A stretch of DNA of 60,707 nt from JAQXDR01 sp038138625 (GTDB lineage Bacteria; Pseudomonadota; Alphaproteobacteria; Rhodobacterales; Rhodobacteraceae): positions 1 to 60,707 of the forward strand of contig JAYQEA010000006.1 of NCBI GenBank assembly GCA_038138625.1, in the 5' to 3' direction. Below the pieces are notes generated by a model, which did not search any database, had not been told where the DNA came from, and saw only the letters and a program-made list of their open reading frames with translations. Shown in pieces: positions 9,369-17,750 of this stretch (the stretch's first letter is position 1; the number at the start of each line of letters is the position of its first letter). The translations under genes were made by a program, and so were the position numbers.

Positions 9369-9389
9369 TGCGGGGCCAACACCCCCGCA
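9369..9389 (+). terminator. GC-rich hairpin after the transaldolase gene
   Basis: A 7-bp GC-rich stem, TGCGGGG/CCCCGCA, with a 7-nt loop begins 8 bp after the stop codon. No T-run follows, so it may only slow transcription or protect the 3' end. Confidence 0.4.
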
Positions 9390-9525
9390 ACGCCCTTGCC
9401 CAAGCACGATACATCCAAACAACTAATCTTGGCTCAATGGTTGACAGACACCCATGACCGCGGCGATTCTAAGGCCAGTCTGCGGACCCGTCGGTGCGCA
9501 GGCCACAGGCGCACCGAGGATATCA

Positions 9526-10230
9526 ATGAGCACACCCAAATTGGATGAAACGCTGCGCGACGCCATAATGGCCCGGCCAGACGCGTTGTTAGACGACACC
9601 GAACTGATGAAGGTGCTGATCGCCACAAACGACCGCGCCATGGGCTCAAATATAGTCGATCTGCGCGGAATCGCGATGGAGCGTATGGAACGCAGATTGA
9701 CGCGGCTGGAAGACACGCATCGCAGCGTTATCGCTGCGGCCTATGAAAACCTTGCCTCAACCAATCAAGTGCATCGGGCAATCCTGCGTATGCTGGATCC
9801 GCTGGAGTTCGAGGACTTTTTGCTGGATCTAGGGGGTGATGTGGCCAAGGTGTTGCGGGTGGATGTTATTCGCCTGACCCTTGAAAGCGCCCAAAAAGAC
9901 GGGGAAAAGAATTTTAGTCAGCTGGCGCATGTGCTGAAAATTGCCAAACCAGGGTTTGTAGACAGCTATTTGACCGAAGGTCGCGCCACTCAGGTCCGGC
10001 AGGTCACCTTACGTCAACTGCGTATTGGCGATTCAATCATGTACGAAGACAAGGCTGCATGGATACGGTCGGAAGCCTGTCTGAAACTGGATTTTGGACC
10101 AGGAAACCTGCCGGGATTGCTGGTCATGGGCTCCGAGGATCCGCATCAATTTACCCCCGATCAAGGCACTGATCTTTTGGCTTTCTTTGCCGGAAACTTT
10201 GAACGCGCCATGCGGCGCTGGTTGGCGTGA
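9526..10230 (+). CDS. DUF484 family protein
   Basis: 234 residues from the ATG at 9526, chosen because GAGG lies 8 nt upstream; an in-frame ATG at 9454 has no such site. DUF484 proteins (YigA type) have an N-terminal helical part and a GAF-like domain. Here a helical stretch with a coiled-coil feel runs over about 45-85. The GAF-like half carries the helix and strand pattern ending LLAFFAGNFERAMRRWL. The gene overlaps xerC (GTGA), an arrangement also known from enterobacteria. The biochemical role is unknown. Confidence 0.88.
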   Translation: MSTPKLDETLRDAIMARPDALLDDTELMKVLIATNDRAMGSNIVDLRGIAMERMERRLTRLEDTHRSVIAAAYENLASTNQVHRAILRMLDPLEFEDFLLDLGGDVAKVLRVDVIRLTLESAQKDGEKNFSQLAHVLKIAKPGFVDSYLTEGRATQVRQVTLRQLRIGDSIMYEDKAAWIRSEACLKLDFGPGNLPGLLVMGSEDPHQFTPDQGTDLLAFFAGNFERAMRRWLA

Positions 10231-11150
10231 CACTTCAGATCTCAGACGCGTCGCGGGACGCTTTGATGCGTTGGTTGCAACATCTCACCAGCGTGAAAGG
10301 CGGGGCGGATGCAACGCGGGACGCCTATGCGCGGGACGTCACCGAATTCATCTCTTTTATGACTCTGCACAAGGCAGCCCCTCAGGGATTGGTGGCGCTT
10401 GCCAGAATAGACACGCGTGACATGAGGGCCTGGCTGTCCCACTTGCGGGCAACCCAAATTATGCCGCGATCTGTTGCGCGCAAACTGTCAGCAGTCAAAA
10501 GCTTCTATCGTTGGCTGGCGCAGCGTGAAGACTTTGAACCCACGGCGGTGTTATCTGCACGCAGCCCGCGTTTTCAAAAGAAACTGCCGCGCCCCCTTAG
10601 CGAAACGTCCGCGAGGGATGTGCTGGATCTGGTGGGGCAACAGGGTCAAGAAGCATGGATCGCCGCGCGGGATATTGCGGTTGTGACATTGCTGTATGGA
10701 TGCGGCCTGCGCATTTCCGAGGCCCTGTCGATCACATGGGACGATCTGCCCTTGGCCGACACGCTGCGCATTACAGGCAAGGGGCGAAAAGACCGCATCG
10801 TGCCAGTGCTACCAGCAGCTCAGGCGGCCGTTGCTACGTATGTCCGTCTCTGCCCGGTCCCTCCAATGGCGGGCGGAGCCCTGTTTCGGGGCCAGCGTGG
10901 CGGCCCCTTGAACAAACGTATCGTGCAAAAGCTTATGGAGCAGGTACGCACGCAACTTGGTCTGCCGGCAACGGCCACGCCGCATTCCTTGCGACACAGC
11001 TTTGCCACCCATCTGCTGGCAGCGGGCGGCGATTTGCGCACAATCCAGGAGCTTTTGGGACATGCGTCTTTATCGACGACCCAGACCTACACCGGAATTG
11101 ATCAAGCACAATTGATGGCCGTCTATAACGCCACTCATCCAAAAGCCTGA
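10227..11150 (+). CDS. xerC: Tyrosine recombinase XerC
   Basis: 307 residues. With XerD it resolves chromosome dimers at dif during division. The N-terminal SAM-like core-binding domain covers about 10-105 and the catalytic domain 120-300. All catalytic residues are visible: Arg162 (CGLRISE), Lys185 (GKGRKDR), His253 and Arg256 (HSLRHSF), His279 (LGHAS) and the nucleophile Tyr288 (TQTYTGID). The GTG start overlaps the DUF484 stop (GTGA), so translation is coupled. The length and neighbour argue for the chromosomal XerC, not a phage integrase. Confidence 0.95.
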   Translation: MTLQISDASRDALMRWLQHLTSVKGGADATRDAYARDVTEFISFMTLHKAAPQGLVALARIDTRDMRAWLSHLRATQIMPRSVARKLSAVKSFYRWLAQREDFEPTAVLSARSPRFQKKLPRPLSETSARDVLDLVGQQGQEAWIAARDIAVVTLLYGCGLRISEALSITWDDLPLADTLRITGKGRKDRIVPVLPAAQAAVATYVRLCPVPPMAGGALFRGQRGGPLNKRIVQKLMEQVRTQLGLPATATPHSLRHSFATHLLAAGGDLRTIQELLGHASLSTTQTYTGIDQAQLMAVYNATHPKA

Positions 11151-11506
11151 CGCATACCATTACACCTGATGTCCTTAGCTTAACGCGGCCACCAGACGCG
11201 GCTTTACCTTATGTATTGATCCATGCCTCTGACAAACCCCAAACACGGTTAAAGGTGGGTGCCTTGCCTGCATCCATTCAAAATGCGCCAGTCAGCGACG
11301 TATAGCGCGCCCTGTGGAGTGACCTCATCGCAACTGCAAACCCAAAGATGGGCCGGATTGATCAGCTTGTGGTGCGCGCTCTTGAACTCTCGGAATTGGA
11401 GAGCACACCCGGTCTTTAAGTATCGATACGCGACATATGCAAATTGCGCTTGCGTCATTGCGGACAAAGCCTACCCTCGGATTTAACACTTGCAAGGATA
11501 TCCGAC
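11151..11506. other. Intergenic stretch without a convincing gene
   Basis: 356 bp between xerC and the GST gene. A minus-strand frame (about 11249-11458, ATG start, 69 codons) and a plus-strand frame (11259-11486) overlap here. Neither has a ribosome binding site or a recognisable domain. The promoter of the GST-to-peptidase operon should lie in the right half. Confidence 0.4.
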
Positions 11507-12112
11507 ATGAAACTTACAGACAGCTCTGCGTCACCATTTGTGCGCAAAACCAAGGTCGTCCTCCATGAGACAGGCCTCACCGACAGCGTAGCCCTCGTAT
11601 CTGTCCAGACCACGCCATTGAAAACAGCAACTGAGGTGGCCGTGGCAAATCCATTGGGCAAGATACCAGCGCTCATGCGTGATGACGCCCCGGCGCTCTA
11701 CGACAGCAGGGTGATTTGCCGCTATCTTGACCACCACGCTCAAGCCGGGCTGTATCCCGAAGCGCGCCTGTGGGACGTGCTCACGCTTGAGGCAACCGGC
11801 GACGGGATTATGGACGCTGCTGTGTCTGCGACATATGAGACGCGGCTGCGAGATCCTGAAGCGGTTTCTCAAGATTGGATTGACGCGCAATATACCAAGA
11901 TCAACAATACCATTGACGCGCTTGAATCTCGCTGGATGAGCCATCTGCATGGCCCATTGGACATGGGTCAGATTTCAGTGGCCTGTGCGCTAGGCTATGT
12001 GGATTTCCGCCACGCCGGATTGGACTGGCGCACGGGCCGGGCGTCTTTGGCTGCTTGGTACGGCACGTTTTCTGAACGCCCCTCAATGCTCGCCACGGTT
12101 CCAGAGGGCTGA
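11507..12112 (+). CDS. Glutathione S-transferase family protein
   Basis: 201 residues from ATG 11507, which has AAGGA 11 nt upstream. The N-terminal thioredoxin-like GSH-binding half starts MKLTDSSASPFVRK, and the cis-proline region is NPLGKIPAL. An all-helical C-terminal half follows. The SSASPFVRK start resembles YfcF/YibF-type GSTs, in which Ser replaces the catalytic Tyr. The substrate is unknown. It leads an operon; the aldehyde dehydrogenase starts 3 bp after its stop. Confidence 0.88.
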   Translation: MKLTDSSASPFVRKTKVVLHETGLTDSVALVSVQTTPLKTATEVAVANPLGKIPALMRDDAPALYDSRVICRYLDHHAQAGLYPEARLWDVLTLEATGDGIMDAAVSATYETRLRDPEAVSQDWIDAQYTKINNTIDALESRWMSHLHGPLDMGQISVACALGYVDFRHAGLDWRTGRASLAAWYGTFSERPSMLATVPEG

Positions 12113-12115
12113 TCT

Positions 12116-13561
12116 ATGCTACCTGACCTTCCTTTTGACCCAGCCTGCGTCCTGATCGGAGGGACCTGGCAGAGAGCAGCCAAAACGATCCCCGTCATGG
12201 ATCCATCCACAGGACAGGTGCTAACCGAAATTGCCCGTGGGAGCGCCCGAGACATTGATGACGCCGTAGCAGCTGCAGCGCACGCGCGTGATGGTGACTG
12301 GGGCCATATGCCGGCCTTTGAACGTGGGCGCATTCTGAACCGGCTCGGTGTATTGGTTACGCACCATATTGACGCGCTTGCCCGAACCGAGGCACTGGAC
12401 GTGGGAAAACCGCTTTCGCAGGCCCGCGCGGATGCTATTGCGCTGGCGCGCTACTGCGAATTCTACGGCGGTTCCGCAGACAAGCTTATGGGGCAGACAA
12501 TTCCCTATCTGGATGGCTATACTGTCTACGCACTGCGCGAGCCTCATGGTGTGACAGGTCATATTGTTCCATGGAACTATCCCATGCAGATCATTGGTCG
12601 ATCCGTAGGTGCCGCATTGGCCGCCGGAAATGCCTGTGTGTTAAAACCCGCAGAAGATGCCTGCCTGACTGCACTTTGGTTTGCGCATTTGGCCCAAGAG
12701 GCGGGATTGCCAGCTGGCGCTTTGAACGTCGTGCCCGGATACGGGACCGAAGCGGGCGCCGCGCTCTCGGCGCATCCCGGCATTCAACACATAAGCTTTA
12801 CCGGATCTGTGGCCACCGGGCGTGCGGTACAAATCGCTGCGGGTCAGAATGTGGTTCCGGTGACGTTAGAACTGGGCGGGAAGTCCCCCCAGATCGTATT
12901 TGATGATGCAGACCTCGACGCTGCCTTACCATTTCTTGTTGCGGCCGGATTGCAAAACGCGGGCCAAACCTGTTCGGCTGCATCGCGGATCTTGGTCCAA
13001 CGTGGCGTGTATGACCAGGTGGCACAGGCGATGGCCGCCGCCTACCGCGCGCGACGGGTTGGTCCCGCAGTCGATGATCCCGACATTGGTCCGCTCATAT
13101 CTGCCGTTCAAAAACAGCGCGTTCTTCAGCATTTGACACAGGCCAAAGACCTGACACTGCTTGCAGAAGGGTCCCTATCGGATGATCTGCCAACCGGCGG
13201 GCATTATGTAGCCCCCCGGCTGTATCAGGACGTTCCACCAAATCACCCGTTAGCCCAAGATGAAATCTTTGGTCCGGTACAGGTTCTTATCCCATTCGAT
13301 AATGAAGCGCATGCCTGCCAAATCGCCAACAGTACCGCCTATGGGCTTGTGGCAGGGGTCTGGACCCAAGATGGCGGGCGGCAAATGCGGCTGGCTCGGG
13401 ATCTGCGCGCGGGTCAGGTGTTCATTAATAATTACGGTGCGGGGGGCGGAGTTGAACTTCCGTTTGGAGGCTCCGGCCTATCAGGTCATGGTCGGGAAAA
13501 AGGGTTTGAGGCGCTGATGGGTTTTACCACGCTAAAGACGATTGCGGCGCGACATGGGTAA
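12116..13561 (+). CDS. NAD(P)-dependent aldehyde dehydrogenase
   Basis: 481 residues, close to betaine-aldehyde and aromatic/aliphatic aldehyde dehydrogenases. Key residues are Asn153 (VPWNYP), Glu252 (LELGGKSP) and the nucleophile Cys286 (NAGQTCSA). The C-terminal oligomerisation signature LPFGGSGLSGHGREKG is present. It lies 3 bp after the GST gene and is followed closely by an SDR gene, so the two may handle the same alcohol/aldehyde pair. The substrate is not predictable. Confidence 0.92.
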   Translation: MLPDLPFDPACVLIGGTWQRAAKTIPVMDPSTGQVLTEIARGSARDIDDAVAAAAHARDGDWGHMPAFERGRILNRLGVLVTHHIDALARTEALDVGKPLSQARADAIALARYCEFYGGSADKLMGQTIPYLDGYTVYALREPHGVTGHIVPWNYPMQIIGRSVGAALAAGNACVLKPAEDACLTALWFAHLAQEAGLPAGALNVVPGYGTEAGAALSAHPGIQHISFTGSVATGRAVQIAAGQNVVPVTLELGGKSPQIVFDDADLDAALPFLVAAGLQNAGQTCSAASRILVQRGVYDQVAQAMAAAYRARRVGPAVDDPDIGPLISAVQKQRVLQHLTQAKDLTLLAEGSLSDDLPTGGHYVAPRLYQDVPPNHPLAQDEIFGPVQVLIPFDNEAHACQIANSTAYGLVAGVWTQDGGRQMRLARDLRAGQVFINNYGAGGGVELPFGGSGLSGHGREKGFEALMGFTTLKTIAARHG

Positions 13562-13574
13562 CAAAGGAAAAAAC

Positions 13575-14315
13575 ATGCGACTGAACGGTAAAACAGCAAT
13601 CGTAACGGGTGGAGCATCCGGTTTTGGGGCCGGTATTGTACGTAAATTCGCCCAAGAAGGCGCGCGTGTGGCCGTGGTCGATATCAACGAAGAGGCCGCC
13701 GTGCAAATCGCCTCAGACGTGGACGGGATCGCTCTCATGGCTGATGTGGGCGACGCTGCGTCCGTCGCTGAGATGGCGCGGGCTGCAACGTCTGCGTTTG
13801 AGACGATCGATATCGTTGTCAACAATGCAGGCGTCACACATTTACCGACGCCTCTTGAAGACGTTACCGAGGACGATTTCGACCGCGTCTTTCGGATCAA
13901 CTGCAAATCAGTCTATCTGATGGCACAGGCGTTTGTTCCAGCCATGAAAGCACGCCGCGCGGGCGCAATTTTGAATGTAGCCTCGACCGCCGGAGTATCC
14001 CCAAGGCCCCGTTTGAACTGGTATAATGCGTCCAAGGGTTGGATGAACACAGCCACCAAAACAATGGCTGTCGAGCTTGCGCCCGATGGGATCCGTGTCA
14101 ACGCGCTGAACCCGGTCGCAGGAGAGACTCCGTTGCTTGCCAGTTTCATGGGCGAAGACACGCCAGAGATGCGTGCAAAATTCCTCGCAACAATCCCGCT
14201 TGGTCGATTTTCTCAACCCGAAGATATGGGCAATGCAGCATGTTTTTTATGTAGTGACGAGGCCAGCATGATCACGGGAGTTTGTATGGAAATCGATGGT
14301 GGACGGTGCATTTAA
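13575..14315 (+). CDS. SDR family oxidoreductase (glucose/3-ketoacyl dehydrogenase-like)
   Basis: 246 residues. It has the classical SDR motifs TGGASGFG (11-18), NNAG (83-86), Ser137, Tyr150 and Lys154 (YNASK). ATG 13575 is chosen because AAAGGA lies 7 nt upstream; the in-frame ATG at 13542 would overlap the aldehyde dehydrogenase. The stop overlaps the next start by one base (TAATG), so this is the third gene of the GST operon. The C-terminal MEIDGGRCI is typical of the family. Confidence 0.9.
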   Translation: MRLNGKTAIVTGGASGFGAGIVRKFAQEGARVAVVDINEEAAVQIASDVDGIALMADVGDAASVAEMARAATSAFETIDIVVNNAGVTHLPTPLEDVTEDDFDRVFRINCKSVYLMAQAFVPAMKARRAGAILNVASTAGVSPRPRLNWYNASKGWMNTATKTMAVELAPDGIRVNALNPVAGETPLLASFMGEDTPEMRAKFLATIPLGRFSQPEDMGNAACFLCSDEASMITGVCMEIDGGRCI

Positions 14316-15154
14316 TGCAGGCCGGCCCACGCAATCTGATCACCGATGTCGCTGGTTTACGGGTTGGCAATGCGGATGACAGCCGATTGAAAAGCGGGGT
14401 CAGCGTTGTCACCGCAGAGGCTCCCTTTACCGCAAGCTACGCCATTATGGGGGGCGCGCCCGGAACGCGGGACACCGACCTTTTGGCGCCGGACAAAACT
14501 GTACCCGGTGTCGACGCGTTAATCCTGTCAGGAGGCAGCGCCTTTGGGCTATCGGCCGCAGATGGTGTGATGGCGGGACTCTTGGCGCAAGGAAGGGGAT
14601 TTGANNNNNNNNNNNNNNNNNNNNNNNNNNNNNNNNNNNNNNNNNNNNNNNNNNNNNNNNNNNNNNNNNNNNNNNNNNNNNNNNNNNNNNNNNNNNNNNN
14701 NNNNATGGGTCACGTTCTGACCCCATCCGATCAGCATTTTTGGGCGGCGCCTTTCGAAGTTGATGGCGAATTTGGTGGACTTGGGACGGATACAGCGCGG
14801 GGCTTGCAAGCGCCCCTGCCCAGTCGCAAGGGACTTAATCTGGCGGATCGGGGGAATACGACCATAGCCGTAGTAGCGACAGATGCGATTTTGGACAAAG
14901 CAGGCTGTCAACGGATTGCCACTGCCGCGCATGACGGGATGGCACGCGCGATTGTACCGTCTCATACGCCCCACGATGGTGATCTGGTTTTTGCCGCCGC
15001 AACCGGCACGCGTTCTGCCAGTGATATCGCGATGATTGGCCATGCGGCGGCCAACTGTCTGGCACGCTCGATTGCGCGCGCTGTCTGGGAGGCCAGCCCA
15101 GCCAACGGCGACCTGATGCCCTGCGCCAAGGACGTTTTGCGATTGGATCCATAA
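14315..15154 (+). CDS. P1 family peptidase (DmpA/NylC-like), interrupted by an assembly gap
   Basis: These Ntn-hydrolase-fold enzymes self-cleave and act as aminopeptidases or amidases. The N-terminal part has ITDVAGLRVGNA and ILSGGSAFGL; the C-terminal part has HFWAAPFE and RGNTTIAVVATDA, where the autocatalytic Thr/Ser segment lies (GNTT). A 100-N run at 14605-14704 removes the middle. The frame continues across it only if the gap is exactly 100. Family members usually have about 90 residues there, so the real gap is probably near 270-300 bp and the protein about 330 residues. It is the last gene of the GST operon and convergent with the SseB-like gene. Confidence 0.85.
   Translation: MQAGPRNLITDVAGLRVGNADDSRLKSGVSVVTAEAPFTASYAIMGGAPGTRDTDLLAPDKTVPGVDALILSGGSAFGLSAADGVMAGLLAQGRGFXXXXXXXXXXXXXXXXXXXXXXXXXXXXXXXXXXMGHVLTPSDQHFWAAPFEVDGEFGGLGTDTARGLQAPLPSRKGLNLADRGNTTIAVVATDAILDKAGCQRIATAAHDGMARAIVPSHTPHDGDLVFAAATGTRSASDIAMIGHAAANCLARSIARAVWEASPANGDLMPCAKDVLRLDP
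14605..14704. other. Assembly gap, 100 N
   Basis: One hundred undetermined bases inside the P1 peptidase gene. A round 100 is a common placeholder for unknown gap size, and family length suggests that more sequence is missing. Confidence 0.99.
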
Positions 15155-15200
15155 CAAGATGTGCACAATCATGGATGATCTATGCCGGACATCGCTTCGC

Positions 15201-15980
15201 CTATCGTAGAATGGGAGGTGCGTTTGGATCGCTTCCAGGGGGTTTGGGCTGCGAAGGCGCATCTGGCTTTGGCAGATCAAATCGCAGGCCAACCCGCGCC
15301 AGCGCCGCTGCTGCCTCATCACTGTCAGCCACAAAAAGAACGTCCAACGCGCCCGCCTCTATCCCAGAAAATATCAGGGCTTCATTGATAGCCTGCGCCA
15401 AGGCCCCCTCAGCCCCTGAAAGACATCCAGTGATTCCCAATACATGACTGCGCCGTCCATCATCATAAGTCACCCCGGCCAGATACGCCTTGCGGGCCAG
15501 ACCGGCCGCCGCCGCCAACCGCTGGTCAAGGGCAGTTATCAACGCCTCGGGTAATCCGCCGGGAGGATGAAACTCTGCCGGGCGCGCTTCGGTTTCTTCT
15601 GGAGCGTTCTCAAGCGTGATGGCCAGCCATTCCACAGCCTCGCTTGGCATCACAAAACCCTGATCTTGGCCAAGGTTCACCCCCAAGCCAATGTCCTGAC
15701 CCGCCATCATGTTGACCAAAACACGGCCCGACAGTCCGACATAGGGCACAATGTTTTCAGCGAATTCGGCCAGCCGGTCCTCGCGGTCAAAAACAAGCGC
15801 GACCCGAGCTCCGCCCACTTCAAAGATCTCGGGATCCAGAATGTCGTCTGTTGGCTCCGCACATAACATTAAAACCAAATCAGAGCCAGCTAGCTGGGCA
15901 TAGCAGTCCATCCGTAAACGCTCGTCATCAGGTGCGGCAGCCATGGCAGCATGAGCTTTGTCCAATTGGGTTTCGGGCAT
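15201..15980 (-). CDS. SseB family protein
   Basis: 259 residues from the ATG at 15980, selected for AAGGAG 9 nt upstream. It has an SseB-like N-terminal domain (LDKAHAAMAAAPDDERLRMD; VALVFDREDRLAEF) and the C-terminal SseB half, ending in a proline-rich tail (SQPKPPGSDPNAPPILR). SseB-type proteins are conserved in Rhodobacterales but have no fixed function. It stands alone and converges on the peptidase gene. Confidence 0.8.
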   Translation of the reverse strand: MPETQLDKAHAAMAAAPDDERLRMDCYAQLAGSDLVLMLCAEPTDDILDPEIFEVGGARVALVFDREDRLAEFAENIVPYVGLSGRVLVNMMAGQDIGLGVNLGQDQGFVMPSEAVEWLAITLENAPEETEARPAEFHPPGGLPEALITALDQRLAAAAGLARKAYLAGVTYDDGRRSHVLGITGCLSGAEGALAQAINEALIFSGIEAGALDVLFVADSDEAAAALARVGLRFDLPKPDAPSQPKPPGSDPNAPPILR

Positions 15981-16122
15981 GGGGTGTCTCCTTGCTGCGG
16001 TCTTGCGCCACGCGGGCCGAATTGTACAGGGCAAGACCACCCGTCAACCATGAGAGAGGATCAATTCAATAAATTATAACGGACACGCCGTTTGCATGAA
16101 TTAGACAGGATTGATATGCGAC

Positions 16123-16526
16123 ATGGCAAAACGTGAGCTGCCCAAACACGTCTACCAACAGAAAAATGGCCTCTATTTTCAACGTCGGTCATGGCCAACG
16201 CGCAAGTTTCAAACAGAGTTTGGGACGCCGGAATTTTGGCAAGAATATGCGAATATTCTCTCAGGTGATGCCAAACCAACGACCCCGCGCGTATCAATGC
16301 GCTCTTTCTCGGCTCTCATTGCAAATTACCATCGGTCACCAAAGTACAAAAAACTCAAACCCAGAACTGCGATGGACTACGACAAATATCTCAATTTCTT
16401 CAAAACAATCATGGGGGACGCCAATCCGTCCAAAATACAACGCAAGGACGTGATCGCCTAAGGGATAGCCACGCGGATAAAGTCAACTTTACCAACTACA
16501 TGAGAGGTATCAGCAGTTTGCCATGA
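16123..16526 (+). pseudogene. Broken tyrosine integrase (N-terminal half, frameshifted)
   Basis: The N-terminus MAKRELPKHVYQQKNGLYFQ and the following core-binding segment are those of a phage/island tyrosine integrase. The first frame stops at TAA 16459-16461. Reading on in the next frame from 16461 gives RDSHADKVNFTNYMRGIS, the expected continuation of such integrases, so one base has been lost near 16459. A second stop follows at 16524, and the whole catalytic domain is absent before the nuclease gene. It is a relic of a mobile element; no att repeats were found. Confidence 0.8.
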
Positions 16527-16616
16527 ATTGAGCGCGAATAATCAATTTTAGTTCGGAGTCTGGAAATGGTCATCAAACGAGTTCTGCAGGGAAGCCAAAA
16601 AATGATCTAGCTGTAT

Positions 16617-17240
16617 TCACTCTTGTTTTTTCACCCTTTGTCCAGATTCGAACTTCTCCCAAACATGCATGCGGCCTTTTTGTCGGGCATCGGCAAGCCA
16701 TAGCTTTTTGCGGATGCCGGCGACTTCGAACTGACTGTATTTTCCACCTGAAAATTTCGGCCAGTCCAGCGCATGACCGTCCTGAACCATTTGCTGGGAT
16801 AAGTCACGCCCGTCGGGCAGGGTGCATCTGGCAACTGTCCGGCCATAATCGTCTTCTTCCATTACTTCGGCGCGGATACGGTGGCCTTTACACAAACGTA
16901 CAAGCGCCCATTTGGCGGTTTTGCCGTATGGATGATTAAGTTCAGGCGCGTCTATGCCAAAGAGGCGCACTTGGGTTTTTTGAATCGTAATTGTATCACC
17001 GTCCGTCACATAGGCCGGTCCCTCCAGTATACGCTTGCGCTTGACAGCATGCGCGGTAGCCGTATCGAAGGGTTTGGCACCACTCGGTCTGGACGCCCTT
17101 TGTGAATTTGGTTGCTTGGGCGGAGTGGCTCTGTGGTTGCGGGTCCTAGACGGCCGCGCATCGTTCGGGGGTTTCAGACGCGTTTCGTATTCAGTTTGGT
17201 CGAATAGCTTGGAAATAAGCTTGGAAATAATTTTAAACAT
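16617..17240 (-). CDS. Thermonuclease (SNase-like) family protein
   Basis: 207 residues from ATG 17240. The first 15 residues are amphipathic/hydrophobic and may act as an anchor. A basic, low-complexity linker (20-70) follows, then the staphylococcal-nuclease fold with DGDT (80-83), Arg92, DAPE (97-100) and Arg134 (YGR), matching the catalytic Arg-Glu-Arg set. It should cut DNA/RNA with Ca2+. The frame stays open to 17300, so a longer start is possible. It lies next to the integrase relic and could be island cargo. Confidence 0.85.
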   Translation of the reverse strand: MFKIISKLISKLFDQTEYETRLKPPNDARPSRTRNHRATPPKQPNSQRASRPSGAKPFDTATAHAVKRKRILEGPAYVTDGDTITIQKTQVRLFGIDAPELNHPYGKTAKWALVRLCKGHRIRAEVMEEDDYGRTVARCTLPDGRDLSQQMVQDGHALDWPKFSGGKYSQFEVAGIRKKLWLADARQKGRMHVWEKFESGQRVKKQE

Positions 17241-17391
17241 CCCAAGATTGTAGGCCGCACGTCTTCCGAACCGCAACACAAAACCAACAAAGTGTCTCAT
17301 CTTGCGGAGACGTCATAGGTGATCAGCCTGTAAGGCGGTCAAACTGTTCGAAAAAGAGTGAGATATCATTCGACATTGAGTTATGATTTCT

Positions 17392-17407
17392 ATATTTCTA
17401 GAAATAT
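17392..17407. promoter_or_regulatory. 16-bp perfect palindrome over the arsR start: likely ArsR operator
   Basis: ATATTTCTAGAAATAT is a perfect palindrome; its last two bases are the first two of the arsR ATG at 17406. AT-rich dyads of this size at the start of the regulator gene are usual ArsR-family operators, so autorepression is inferred. Confidence 0.6.
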
Positions 17408-17750
17408 GAAACATACTACTGACTCCGATGATATCGCTGTAGAAGTTGCGGCCTCGTGCTTTGCGGCGCTTGGTTCAGAGCAACGTCTTGGTGTTTTGTC
17501 TACCTTGGTGCGCGCGGGTCCGGACGGACTGAATATCGGCGAATTGGGAAAGCGGAGCGGGGTCACGGGATCGACCCTGACCCATCACCTGAAAATTCTC
17601 GCACAAGCAGGGCTAATTAGGCAACAACGGCACGGACGTAGCATAATTTGTGCAGGTGTCGCCTTTGATGAGGTCGCAGCACTGTCGGCCTACCTTTTGA
17701 AAAATTGCTGCGCCGATTGTTGTTCGACAAGGGCAGATTCCCATGGCTGA
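17406..17750 (+). CDS. arsR: ArsR family metalloregulator with C-terminal cysteine cluster
   Basis: 114 residues. The winged helix-turn-helix has the recognition region SGVTGSTLTHHLKILAQAGL (51-70) and the wing RQQRHGRS. The classic ArsR inducer motif (CVC in the recognition helix) is absent. Instead there are Cys82 and a C-terminal CC-AD-CC (101-102, 105-106). MAs(III)-selective ArsR repressors such as the Shewanella protein use a cysteine pair near residues 101-102, from memory. It overlaps the arsP-like gene by 8 bp, so the two are coupled. The start has no clear Shine-Dalgarno and sits in a palindrome; a GTG at 17358 is an alternative. Confidence 0.85.
   Translation: MKHTTDSDDIAVEVAASCFAALGSEQRLGVLSTLVRAGPDGLNIGELGKRSGVTGSTLTHHLKILAQAGLIRQQRHGRSIICAGVAFDEVAALSAYLLKNCCADCCSTRADSHG

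Noticed and set aside
11249..11458. Minus-strand 69-codon frame between xerC and the GST gene
   Set aside because: No ribosome binding site, no family, and a competing overlapping frame on the other strand.
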